Origin: Pseudoflavonifractor sp. Marseille-P3106
GTDB taxonomy: Bacteria > Bacillota > Clostridia > Oscillospirales > Oscillospiraceae
Direction: 5' to 3'
DNA length: 64,000 nt
NCBI GenBank assembly: GCA_900169975.1
Contig: LT827124.1
Coordinates: forward strand, 124,001-188,000
Positions 41,280 to 49,399 of this stretch are shown in pieces. A program made the position numbers and the translations under genes. The stretch's first letter is position 1, and each line of letters opens with the position of its first letter. The notes under the pieces are model-generated. The model saw nothing but the letters and a program-made list of their open reading frames with translations. It ran no database searches and had not been told where the DNA came from.

Positions 41280-41897
41280 CTATGGCTTTTGGGCTGTGAC
41301 ACACAGCCAGTTCCGATCCTCTCTCTGATGGATCTCGACTTGAATAAATCCCGCTGCCCAGAGCAACTCGAAGAGCCGTTCGCCGGTGTAGATGGTCATG
41401 CCGCCGATGATGTCACACCATTTCTCCTGTTTGGGGTCTTCTCCGTTTGACTCGTTGCAGACAAGAAAACTTCCGCCGGGTTTCAGCACTCGGAACACCT
41501 GCTGAAAGGCCTCCTCCAAATTGGGCCAGAAGTAAATGGTTTCAAATGCCGTGACCTGCTCAAAGGAGTCATCTGCAAAAGGCAGTTCCTGCACATCCCC
41601 CTGGATTACCTGGCACCGTCCCTCTGCGATGGCTCGGCAATTTACAGCGCTCGCTTTTTTCACGCTGACGGAGGAGTAATCCAGACCCACGGCTGTGCCG
41701 TCTGGACACAGCTTCAGCAGGACGGCCAGATTGGCTCCACCGCCGCAGCCAAGGTCCAGTATGGTGGCTCCTGCTTTCAGTCTCAGGAAGCTCCGCCCCC
41801 AGCGGGCCACTGGAGCGTGTCCCCAGTTCATCATGGCGACCATCAGCCTCCCACCCAAGCCCTCCGGCTTTCGGGTGTTGGTAAAAAATCCGCCCAC
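41280..41897 (-). CDS. Class I SAM-dependent methyltransferase
   Basis: SAM motif ILDLGCGGGAN (about 46-56), GLDYSSVSV, QGDVQELPF and the RVLKPGGSFLV post-motif identify a Methyltransf_11-type enzyme. The C-terminal segment resembles small-molecule methyltransferases. It lies downstream of the alpha/beta hydrolase gene, with 24 bases between, so the two form an operon behind a DtxR-type box. The substrate is unknown; modification of a metallophore or of a lipid is possible. Confidence 0.82.
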   Translation of the reverse strand: MGGFFTNTRKPEGLGGRLMVAMMNWGHAPVARWGRSFLRLKAGATILDLGCGGGANLAVLLKLCPDGTAVGLDYSSVSVKKASAVNCRAIAEGRCQVIQGDVQELPFADDSFEQVTAFETIYFWPNLEEAFQQVFRVLKPGGSFLVCNESNGEDPKQEKWCDIIGGMTIYTGERLFELLWAAGFIQVEIHQREDRNWLCVTAQKP

Positions 41898-41921
41898 TGC
41901 TATCCCTCCTGAATAACCTGC

Positions 41922-42716
41922 TCATACCTTGTCTTGCTGGAGTAATTCCTCCATCAGTCTGTCCGTGATTGCGGGGGATGCGTGCTCTTCCCCCTCCAGT
42001 TTGATAATGCGGGCATGAGGAAGTTCTTTGGCAGTCTCCTCCATGGCACTGTAAGGCACCTCGGAATCGGCTGTTCCATGAAGCAATACAACCGGACACC
42101 GCACCTCAGACAGCTTAAATCCCCAAGGTGCTTCCTGGAGCTTGGCTTCCTGACCGATATTCCGGAGATCACTACCCATAGAGTCCCGAAAATCCCGACT
42201 CTGCAAGGCCGCCTCGGGAAAGAGGGGAAGATAACTGTCATATAAAGCCTGCCCCGCCTCTTGCCGTGACATACCGCGGAACGCACGATAAAGCGCCGCA
42301 TCCTGAGCCGGATATTGCGCCAGAACATTTGGGAAGCAGACCGCAGGTATGCCGCTGTTGATATAGAGCGTGCCAATTCGGTCAGGATAGAGGGCCGCCA
42401 GACTATACGCATAAGGCGCGCCGGCGGAGATACCCACGATGTCAAAGCTCCAGAGTTCCAAGTGATCCCAAAATTCAGCCAGCAGCCGGCCCCAGTCGGC
42501 TACGCAGTCCATATCGAAATAGTCGGAGGCTCCATAACCAGGGCGGGCAAGAGCGATTACCCTCACGGGCAGTCCGCAAAGAGACTCCTCCATTCCCTCT
42601 GAACATATGCTTCCCACCAAGCCGTGAAACAAGAGTACCGGATTGCCCGTTGATGTCCCGTATTCCGCATAGGACAGGCTTGCACCATTTGGAAGCTGAA
42701 AAGAGCCTAAACGCAT
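41922..42716 (-). CDS. Alpha/beta hydrolase
   Basis: The ATG at 42716 follows GGAGG by 6 bases; a longer frame lacks a site. The protein (264 residues) has LLFHGLVGS (oxyanion region), the nucleophile elbow GISAGAPYA (Ser in G-X-S-X-G), VVLLHGTADSEV with the acidic residue, and a late His in GEEHASPA. A cytoplasmic esterase or hydrolase is expected. Its operon is preceded by a DtxR-type box, and a siderophore-esterase-like role is possible but speculative. Confidence 0.82.
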   Translation of the reverse strand: MRLGSFQLPNGASLSYAEYGTSTGNPVLLFHGLVGSICSEGMEESLCGLPVRVIALARPGYGASDYFDMDCVADWGRLLAEFWDHLELWSFDIVGISAGAPYAYSLAALYPDRIGTLYINSGIPAVCFPNVLAQYPAQDAALYRAFRGMSRQEAGQALYDSYLPLFPEAALQSRDFRDSMGSDLRNIGQEAKLQEAPWGFKLSEVRCPVVLLHGTADSEVPYSAMEETAKELPHARIIKLEGEEHASPAITDRLMEELLQQDKV

Positions 42717-42760
42717 ATCGTTCCTCCATTTCCCTGATTGTAAATTAGCGTTCCTATATA

Positions 42761-42776
42761 GTTTGCCGCCGCTAAC
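42761..42776. promoter_or_regulatory. DtxR-type operator box 4 (hydrolase-methyltransferase)
   Basis: Minus-strand GTTAGCGGCGGCAAAC matches GTTAG-N6-CTAAC at 9 of 10 arm bases. A TATATA lies directly downstream (42756-42751) and an extra half-site ATTAGCG at 42744-42750. Confidence 0.55.
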
Positions 42777-42849
42777 CGAAGTATAACACGCAAGCTGTGG
42801 AGCGTCAATCACATACCTTTCCTTTTTATCAGCTACAAATCTCTGCCTA

Positions 42850-42893
42850 TACAAAAAACGCAGTTACCCATAGAGGATAACTGCATTTTTTCG
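42850..42893 (-). terminator. Terminator after winged-helix gene, copy 1
   Basis: AAAAACGCAGTTA...TAACTGCATTTTT forms a stem with flanking A/T tracts. The same hairpin, with a compensated loop, follows copy 2 at 52410-52450. Confidence 0.8.
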
Positions 42894-42904
42894 GAAAAGG
42901 CTTC

Positions 42905-43321
42905 TCAGGTTATGGGAGACAGCTCGAACTTATAGCCGCTGTGGGGGACGGTACGGATCGGGTTGCCCAGTCCCATCTTCCGGCGGAGCTGGCTGATGAT
43001 ATTGACCACGGTCGCGCCGCAGTCCTCCGGAAACTCATGCCACACAGCCTCGTAGATCTGTTCCTGCGTGAAAATCCAGCCGGGGTGCCGGGCCAGGTAG
43101 GCCAGCGTGAAGAACTCCAGGTGCGTAAGGTGGAGAGGCTGGCCCCGCCACTTTACTGTCTGCTTGCGCAGGTGCAGCTCCAGGCCGGGAAAGGTGAGGG
43201 TGTGCTTCGTAGCGGGCGGCTCCACGATTTCGATTCCAGGCTCTTCCGCCAGGAAGTCCTTGATCCTATCCAGAATTTGTTGCTCGCCATTGGTGACGGA
43301 TAAAATCAGTAATTTTCCCAC
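42905..43321 (-). CDS. PhoB-type winged-helix DNA-binding protein without receiver, copy 1
   Basis: Residues about 45-135 form an OmpR/PhoB C-terminal winged helix (LTHLEFFTLAYLARHPGWIF, QEQIYEAVWHE, VNIISQLRRKMG, IRTVPHSGYKFE). The first 40 residues are too short for a receiver domain. It is 138 residues long, in a gene order winged helix after dtxR, both here and in copy 2 (52469-52879). It may be a small co-regulator of the metal regulon. In this copy the upstream dtxR-like gene is broken. Confidence 0.75.
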   Translation of the reverse strand: MGKLLILSVTNGEQQILDRIKDFLAEEPGIEIVEPPATKHTLTFPGLELHLRKQTVKWRGQPLHLTHLEFFTLAYLARHPGWIFTQEQIYEAVWHEFPEDCGATVVNIISQLRRKMGLGNPIRTVPHSGYKFELSPIT

Positions 43322-43355
43322 GCGGGGTCCTCCCTTTCTTCTGACTGCTTACCGG

Positions 43356-43559
43356 TCATTCCGGCTCCACCGCCCCTTTTAACAATTCAAAGGACCGCTG
43401 GCTGATGGTGTGCTCCATCCGGCAGGCCTCCCGTTCCGCGGTCTGGGGATCGACCCCGGCCGCAATAAGCCGCCGGGTAAAGAAGCAGTGTTTTTCATAG
43501 GTCTGCTCGGCTACCTCTCGGCCTATATCGGTCAAGCGCAGAGAGAAGTCCTCATCCAT
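43356..43559 (-). pseudogene. Truncated dtxR/mntR-like gene (N-terminal DNA-binding part lost)
   Basis: The 67 remaining codons match residues 55-121 of the intact protein encoded at 52914-53279 with only a few changes. The helix-turn-helix is missing. The residue-matched metal ligands (His78, Cys100, Glu103, His104 of the intact copy) remain. The break coincides with the end of the direct repeat. If translated from its first ATG it could only give a dimerisation-like fragment. Confidence 0.85.
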
Positions 43560-43580
43560 GCCACGATAGTATTAGGGCAA

Positions 43581-44918
43581 TCATGAATTTGAGCTGTCCT
43601 TCATCTTGATACGGATCGTCTGCCGCGATCCCAGCATGGAACAGACCGCTCTTGTCGTTTGGTCGAGAGTGAGGGCAATCCATGCTCCGTATAATCCAAG
43701 ACCAAGTTCGTAAACCAGGAAGAAGGTAAGGATCGGCCGCACCACTGCGATGCTGATAAGAGAATAGAGGGCCACAAAACTGGTATGCCCCAAGCCACGG
43801 AGCAGACCCGCATGGACCATAGCCCATGCCTCCGGAATATTGACAGCAGCCACAAAGATCATGATCTCACAGCCCAGAGCCAGGTCGTTGCCCTCCAGAT
43901 GGTAGAACTGAAGCAAGGGTGACCGGAGCAGCAAATAGAGCAGCGTGGCCGCACCCCCAGTCCAAAGCGCCGCCCGGCGGGATACGGCCCCGATCCGTTT
44001 CAGGTTGCACGTTCTTCCAGATCCCAACGCCTGGCCGGCCTGAACCAGGCTGGCCTTCCCAAGCCCTTGGGAGAAGCTATAGTAAATGTCGCACAGGCTC
44101 CCACAGATGTTGTGGACGCTTAGCGCCGCTGTGCCCAGGTCTGCTACCAGGCGTGAAAATGTGAACATCCCAAACCGTTCCGCTGCCTGCTCCAGGAATG
44201 TGCCCGTGGCAAGGGGGGCCAGGGAGCAGAGGTATTCCCGTTCCGGCAGCCAGGCCCCTCTGCCCCGCAGAGTGGCCGGATGCCGCCGCCGTAAGAAAAG
44301 CGCCAGCGTATAGACCAGCGTGGCGCCAGCACCGATAGCAGTTCCCAGCCCAGCGCCGAAAACTCCCAATTGCGGGAATGGGCCCAGACCGTAAATCAGC
44401 AGCGCATTGAACACGACATTGACTCCGTTGCCTAGCACATTGGACACAAGCACGCTTTTGGTATCGCCAAGCCCCGCCAAGATGCCGTGAAGGACAATAG
44501 CCGGACCGGAGAGCGCCAGACTCACCAGGGTGGGAAAGGCATACTGCAACCCCAAGTTGATATAGTCATCCTGTGCACCGGCCAGTCGTAGAAGCGGGCC
44601 AGCTCCAATCCAGGTCCCGACCAGGAGCAGCATCGAGAGACCGCACCCCAGCATGAGCGAAGCGCGGGAACAGGAGGTCAGGGACTCATCCGGATGCTTG
44701 CCGCGCCGGCGGGCAACATAGGCGCTCAGTGCAACAGAGTAGGAGCGGGTTACGCAGAGGATCACCATACGGGGCTGGGAAAAAATACTGACCGCCGCCA
44801 CCGCTGTGTTTCCCAGAGCGGAAACCATCAGCAGGTCGGCGGCGGTGAGCAGCATCAGCAACAGGCCCTCTGCCGCGGCGGGCCAGGCCAGCCGCCAGAA
44901 TTCCTTACGGATGGCCAT
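43581..44918 (-). CDS. MATE-family exporter of the Nik-like operon
   Basis: This 445-residue protein has 12 hydrophobic segments and MATE features (LLMLLTAADLLMVSALGNTA, GLGTAIGAGATLVYTL, ILAGLGDTKSVLVSNVLGNG). It overlaps the aspartoacylase-like gene by 14 bases and so belongs to the seven-gene Nik-like operon. MATE proteins export organic cations; here a role in exporting a metal-free chelator or a by-product is possible. It is the last gene and ends 20 bases from the broken dtxR copy. Confidence 0.85.
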   Translation of the reverse strand: MAIRKEFWRLAWPAAAEGLLLMLLTAADLLMVSALGNTAVAAVSIFSQPRMVILCVTRSYSVALSAYVARRRGKHPDESLTSCSRASLMLGCGLSMLLLVGTWIGAGPLLRLAGAQDDYINLGLQYAFPTLVSLALSGPAIVLHGILAGLGDTKSVLVSNVLGNGVNVVFNALLIYGLGPFPQLGVFGAGLGTAIGAGATLVYTLALFLRRRHPATLRGRGAWLPEREYLCSLAPLATGTFLEQAAERFGMFTFSRLVADLGTAALSVHNICGSLCDIYYSFSQGLGKASLVQAGQALGSGRTCNLKRIGAVSRRAALWTGGAATLLYLLLRSPLLQFYHLEGNDLALGCEIMIFVAAVNIPEAWAMVHAGLLRGLGHTSFVALYSLISIAVVRPILTFFLVYELGLGLYGAWIALTLDQTTRAVCSMLGSRQTIRIKMKDSSNS

Positions 44919-45837
44919 ATGCGATCAGCGGATCTCCCGCCCGGACGCCCAAGGCGATTGTGTAGTAAAGGACAATGCCGTCAAACTCGGCCCGAACCTC
45001 TTGTAAGCGGCAACCAGACAGTGCCTCCAGGTGTCCGAGCAGTTCTCCCCTTCGGACCCGTTGGTCTAAACCTACTGCCGGATACCAAAATCCCTCCGAC
45101 TCAGCTTCTGCATAGAAGGTTTCTGTGATCTCCAGCTGATCCCGCGGCGGGTTCCCTCCGGGCATAATCTCCAGATGGCGCAACAGGGAGCGGACGTCCT
45201 CACAGCAGGCGTCCACCTCCTGTTCAGACCAAAGCCCCTGCCCGCCCCTCTCAATCAGCAGTGCGGGAATGTCTCTTTGCACCGCCCAGCTGTAAAGCCC
45301 GTTCTTGGCGGTGGAGCGGACCCGGTAGGGTACCGTCAGGACCTTGGCGGCATCCAGTGAGACTTGGTTGACCATTTTCTTCCCTGCTGCCGGGAAGAAC
45401 ACCAATGGATGAAGCGTTTCGCTGCAGTCTCCGCTGTGGAGATCTGCCAGCAGATCGGCTTCCGGGTATAAAGCCGCCTCCAGGGCAAAGGCCAATCGAG
45501 CGGAAAGGGGGCCCGCAGAGTTGCCGGGGAAGGCTCGGTTCAAATTGACGCCGTCCTCCGGCACCACCTGTTTGGCTCCGGCATAAAAAGCACTGGGATT
45601 TGCCAGCGGCAGTAGGATGACGTTCCCCGACAGCCTCGCCGGATCCAGGTCCGCCGCCAGACGGCGCAGGGCCTGAATTCCCACATACTCGCAGCCGTGG
45701 ACCCCTGCCGTGACCACCAGCGTCTTGCCCGGGGCGGCACCGCACAGGCAGAGCGCATTCAGGGACGGAGCATCCGGTACCGGGAGCGGTACGTTTTTTC
45801 GCTCACCAGGCAAAAGTGTTATCCCACAAAAAATCAT
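44905..45837 (-). CDS. Succinylglutamate desuccinylase/aspartoacylase-family enzyme
   Basis: The zinc site is visible: His and Glu in AGVHGCEYVGIQ (about residues 44-55), the second His in LLADLHSGDCSE (about 130-141), and a likely catalytic Glu in ALLIERGGQGLW (about 195-200). An N-terminal MIFCGITLLPGERKNVPLPV lead-in and a C-terminal lipoyl-like/barrel part (VDQRVRRGELLGHLEA) follow the usual layout. These enzymes split N-acyl amino acids. It is translationally coupled to both neighbours (4- and 14-base overlaps) in a metal-type ABC operon, suggesting it cleaves an imported acylated ligand. That is an inference. Confidence 0.82.
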   Translation of the reverse strand: MIFCGITLLPGERKNVPLPVPDAPSLNALCLCGAAPGKTLVVTAGVHGCEYVGIQALRRLAADLDPARLSGNVILLPLANPSAFYAGAKQVVPEDGVNLNRAFPGNSAGPLSARLAFALEAALYPEADLLADLHSGDCSETLHPLVFFPAAGKKMVNQVSLDAAKVLTVPYRVRSTAKNGLYSWAVQRDIPALLIERGGQGLWSEQEVDACCEDVRSLLRHLEIMPGGNPPRDQLEITETFYAEAESEGFWYPAVGLDQRVRRGELLGHLEALSGCRLQEVRAEFDGIVLYYTIALGVRAGDPLIAYGHP

Positions 45838-46643
45838 ACGTCCACCTCCGAAGTCTCGGTGTCAAATACCACAATGGACTCCAGCAACCGCCGGGCGTAC
45901 TCATCCTTAGTCTCGCTGATGCGGCTGACGGGCAAATATTCTGTTACACGGCCCTGATAGAGGAACAGCACATCGTCACAGAGATATGTGATCGAGGTCA
46001 GGTCGTGGGTGATAAATACATAGGTCAGCCCCAGCTTTTCCTTCAGATCCCGCAGCAGATCCATTACCTGGACCTGGGTATGCGCATCCAGGGAGGAGAT
46101 CGCCTCATCAAAGAGGATGACCTCTGGCTTACAGGCCACTGCCCTGGCGATGCACACCCGCTGAAGCTGGCCGCCGGAGAGCTCGTGGGGAAATCTGCCC
46201 GCAAAATCAGCAGGGAGTCCCACCAGTTCCAGAAGGGCGGCCATTTCCTTCTTTCGCTCCAGCCGGCCCCCCTCCCGGCGCTCCCGGACGGTCAGGCCCT
46301 CGCCGATGATGTCTTTGACACGGAAACGGGGATTGGCAGAGGTTGTGTAGTCTTGAAATACCACACTGAGCTTGTTCTGCAGGTTCCGCCGGCCCGCTCG
46401 GGAGGCGTAGACCGATACGCCGTCCAGAATCGCCTCGCCGCTGTCCGGTTTCAGAAGCCCGCAAAGCACCCGGCCCATAGTGGATTTTCCGCTGCCGGAC
46501 TCTCCCAAAATACCGAGGCAGGTCCCTCTTTTTACGTTCAGGGACACATCAAAGAGCACCTGCTGACGGGTATGTCCGAACACCTTGTCCTGACGCTCGC
46601 TTCGGAAACTGACGCAGATATTTTTCAGTTCAAGCATAGACAC
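45834..46643 (-). CDS. ABC transporter ATPase (NikE/DppF type)
   Basis: Walker A GESGSGKST, signature LSGGQLQRVCIARA, Walker B VILFDEAISSLD and the H-loop FITHDL are intact. The protein (269 residues) is the second ATPase of the Opp/Nik family. It overlaps the first ATPase gene by 14 bases. It energises import with the partner ATPase at 46630-47463. Confidence 0.88.
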   Translation of the reverse strand: MSMLELKNICVSFRSERQDKVFGHTRQQVLFDVSLNVKRGTCLGILGESGSGKSTMGRVLCGLLKPDSGEAILDGVSVYASRAGRRNLQNKLSVVFQDYTTSANPRFRVKDIIGEGLTVRERREGGRLERKKEMAALLELVGLPADFAGRFPHELSGGQLQRVCIARAVACKPEVILFDEAISSLDAHTQVQVMDLLRDLKEKLGLTYVFITHDLTSITYLCDDVLFLYQGRVTEYLPVSRISETKDEYARRLLESIVVFDTETSEVDV

Positions 46644-47463
46644 GCTCCTTTCCTCCCAGCACCTGGCTGTATCGGCGCATCACATCCGTCCGCTTTTCCA
46701 CCAGCAGCTTGGTATAGGAATCGGTTGCATGGTGAAGAATGTGTTGGAAATCGCCTTGGTCCACCACAAGCCCCTGATTGAGGACTACGATCCGGTCTGC
46801 CACACGGGAAATCGCATTCAAGTCATGGGAGATAAAGACCATCGCTGTCTGGTGTTCCTGCTTGATCCGCAGCAATTCGTCCAGGATCTCAAATTGAGTG
46901 ATGGCGTCAATAGCTGTGGTAGGTTCGTCCGCGATCAGAAGGGACGGCTTCATAGAGGTCGCAATGCCAATCATAATCCGTTGAAGCATTCCGCCGGAGA
47001 GCTGATGCGGGTACTTCTCCAACACCTCCTCCGGATTACGAATCCGCATTTTCTCCAGCATCTCCAGAGAACGCTGGCGGATATCCGCCTTGCTCCAATC
47101 ATTGTGGGCCGCAAAGGTTTCGGCAATCTGGGCTCCGATCCGGTAGAGAGGATCAAAACAGGTCATCGGGTTTTGAAGGATGATGCCTACCTGACCGCCT
47201 CTTAGACGGCGCAGTTCTTCATCACTTCTCCCCAGCAGCTCCTCTCCCTGGAATTTGGCACTTCCAAGCACGTGGAAGCTATGATCCAAAAGGCCCATCG
47301 CCGCTTTCATAGACATGGATTTTCCACTTCCGGACTCCCCAAGGATTCCAAGGCACTCCCCAGGATATACCGAGAAGGAAACTCCCTTCACCAACTCCAC
47401 CCCCTGATGCCGGTGTGTGCAGAGCAGAACATGGAGATCTTGCAATTCCAGAACCGGGGTCAT
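46630..47463 (-). CDS. ABC transporter ATPase (NikD/DppD type)
   Basis: Walker A GESGSGKSM, a typical FDPLYRIGAQIAE segment, signature LSGGMLQR, Walker B LLIADEPTTAID and FISHDL are present. The gene (277 residues) overlaps the permease gene by 4 bases. It is the first ATPase of the Opp/Nik-like importer. Confidence 0.88.
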   Translation of the reverse strand: MTPVLELQDLHVLLCTHRHQGVELVKGVSFSVYPGECLGILGESGSGKSMSMKAAMGLLDHSFHVLGSAKFQGEELLGRSDEELRRLRGGQVGIILQNPMTCFDPLYRIGAQIAETFAAHNDWSKADIRQRSLEMLEKMRIRNPEEVLEKYPHQLSGGMLQRIMIGIATSMKPSLLIADEPTTAIDAITQFEILDELLRIKQEHQTAMVFISHDLNAISRVADRIVVLNQGLVVDQGDFQHILHHATDSYTKLLVEKRTDVMRRYSQVLGGKERVYA

Positions 47464-48284
47464 TTTTCCACCTCCTTGGGGTCCAGCACATCCCGCAGGG
47501 CGTCGCCCATCAGATTAAAGCAGCACACCAGAACCACGATGGCAATACCAGGCGCGATCATCTGGGTTGGATTACTGGTAAGTACATCCTTCGCCTCGTT
47601 GAGCATGGCTCCCCATTCCGGGGTTGGGGCCTGCACGCCCAGCCCCAGGAAGGACAGGGTAGAGATATTGATAATGGCCCAGCCCACATCCAGAGAGGCC
47701 AGCACCGCAAGATCAGAGGTAATAGACGGCAGAAGGTGTCGGAACAGGATGAACCGCTCCGGCATTCCCACGCACCGGGAGAACTGAACAAAGTTCCGGT
47801 CCCGGTACTGCATGACACCGGTTCGGATCATGCGGGCATACCACGCCCATTTGATGAACACATTGGCAATGATGACATTTTGGACATTGATCCCCAGAAG
47901 GCCCACCACGGCGAACACCATGATCTGGCTGGGGAAGGAAAGCATCACGTCCACCACCCGCATGATGACCTCTTCCACCACGCCCCGGAAGTAGCCGGCC
48001 ATAACGCCCAGCAGCGCGCCCAGTGCGATGGTCCCCAGCATGGTCAGAAGGGCAAGTCCCAGCGTTGGCCGGATGCCGTAAATCAGGCGGGAGAGGACGC
48101 ACCTGCCCAGATGGTCTGTGCCCAATGGGTACTCCAGGCTATACGGCGCGAATTTGTTGAGGATATCCGTAACATAGGGATCATGCGGCGCCAGGAGCGG
48201 GGCAAGAATGCCGATCAGCGCGATCAGGAGGACGAAAGCCACCGTCACCACAGCGGCACGGTTGTGCAGAAAGCGTTTTCCCAT
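47460..48284 (-). CDS. ABC permease (NikC/DppC type)
   Basis: Six membrane segments with the N-terminal OppC-like helix. The cytoplasmic coupling motif lies in ASLDVGWAIINISTLSFLGLG, followed by PTPEWGAMLNEAKD, which is diagnostic of DppC/NikC. DPYVTDILNKFAPYS and YPLGTDHLGRCVLSRLIYG are also typical. It pairs with the NikB-like permease encoded 4 bases upstream. Confidence 0.88.
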   Translation of the reverse strand: MGKRFLHNRAAVVTVAFVLLIALIGILAPLLAPHDPYVTDILNKFAPYSLEYPLGTDHLGRCVLSRLIYGIRPTLGLALLTMLGTIALGALLGVMAGYFRGVVEEVIMRVVDVMLSFPSQIMVFAVVGLLGINVQNVIIANVFIKWAWYARMIRTGVMQYRDRNFVQFSRCVGMPERFILFRHLLPSITSDLAVLASLDVGWAIINISTLSFLGLGVQAPTPEWGAMLNEAKDVLTSNPTQMIAPGIAIVVLVCCFNLMGDALRDVLDPKEVEK

Positions 48285-48287
48285 GGC

Positions 48288-49226
48288 TCAGCTCTCCTTT
48301 CTCAGTCTGGGGTCGGACACGGTCTGAAGGATGTCGAACACCAGATTGAATACCACGAACAATACGCCGATGAACAGCACATAAGTCTGGATGACCGGCA
48401 GATCACGATTGAAGATGGAACTGATGCACAGCGTCCCCAGCCCCGGCCAGGAAAACACGTTCTCCACCACGATGGTGCCGGCAATCATCTGGGGGATGCT
48501 CATACCCATGGCCACGATGCAGGTGTGCATGGAATTTTTGAGCACATGTTTCACCCAGATGGAGCGCTGGGGCAGGCCGCGGACATTGGCGTAGAGCACA
48601 TAATCCTGCTTCATATTCTCCAGCATATTATTGCGGATGAGCCGGATATAGGTAGAGATGTAACTGAGCGCCACGGTAAAGGCAGGCAGTATCATATGCT
48701 GCCAGGTACCGTTTCCGTTGGTCGGCAGCAGACCCAGCTTGACGCTGATCCCCCACATCAGGAGCAGCCCAACCCAATAGGCAGGCATGGCCGTGGAGAT
48801 AAAGACCAGGCCCCGCATAATCTTATCAAACCAGCCATCCTTGTACACAGCGCAGAGGAAGCCGATAGGGATGCTCAGCAGCAGCACGATCACAAACGAG
48901 GCCGCCGCCAACTGCAGCGTGGCGGGCAGGCAGCGGGCCAGTTCTCCGGCGACTGTGCGGGCGGGATTGACATAGCTGATGCCGAAATCCCCCTGGAGAC
49001 AGCCCAGGACCCAGTCAAAATACCGCACCAGAAAAGGTTTGTTCAGACCCAGCGCCTCCTCCATCTCCGCAATCGCCTCATCAGTGATAATGGGCGTCTG
49101 CTGGATTCGGAGGACGACCTCCGCCGGATTTGAGGGGATCAGGTTGATGAACACAAAACAGACAAAGGAAATCGCCAGCAGCAGGGGGATTGCCATCAGC
49201 AGCCGGCGGATTACATAGCGCTTCAT
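48288..49226 (-). CDS. ABC permease (NikB/DppB type)
   Basis: The ATG at 49226 follows AAAGGGGC; a longer frame lacks a site. KRYVIRRLLMAIPLLLAISF opens a DppB/NikB-type permease; YVLYANVRGLPQRSIWVKHV and WPGLGTLCISSIFNRDLPVI are hallmark segments. It has 312 residues and six membrane spans. It forms the channel with the NikC-like protein. Confidence 0.88.
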   Translation of the reverse strand: MKRYVIRRLLMAIPLLLAISFVCFVFINLIPSNPAEVVLRIQQTPIITDEAIAEMEEALGLNKPFLVRYFDWVLGCLQGDFGISYVNPARTVAGELARCLPATLQLAAASFVIVLLLSIPIGFLCAVYKDGWFDKIMRGLVFISTAMPAYWVGLLLMWGISVKLGLLPTNGNGTWQHMILPAFTVALSYISTYIRLIRNNMLENMKQDYVLYANVRGLPQRSIWVKHVLKNSMHTCIVAMGMSIPQMIAGTIVVENVFSWPGLGTLCISSIFNRDLPVIQTYVLFIGVLFVVFNLVFDILQTVSDPRLRKES

Positions 49227-49359
49227 AGATGCCCCTTTCTTTTTTGCATAGTTGCAAAACTTAAACTCTATTTTGCGGAGCCCGCGCACGCGTGCTTCTT
49301 ACGTGCTTCGCACCTGTGGAAAGTGTGAACACCCCCGCGAGCGAAGGCAATTCAGCACA

Positions 49360-49383
49360 AGGGCCGCCTCCAAAGAAGCGGCC
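49360..49383 (-). terminator. Intercistronic hairpin between SBP and permease genes
   Basis: GGGCCGC/GCGGCCC with a 10-base loop lies 17 bases after the binding-protein stop and has no U-run. Such stems usually raise the binding-protein to permease ratio by stabilising or partly terminating the transcript. The rest of the 173-base gap holds no ORF. Confidence 0.55.
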
Positions 49384-49399
49384 CCGATGCCATCAACGA

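Larger units (their letters stand above)
42828..43560. repeat. Direct repeat copy 1 (about 730 bp: winged helix and dtxR 3' end)
   Basis: This stretch is a near-identical, same-orientation copy of 52387-53118. It includes the terminator, the winged-helix gene, and the last two-thirds of the dtxR-like gene. Homology ends abruptly after the codons for MDEDFSL. Confidence 0.85.
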
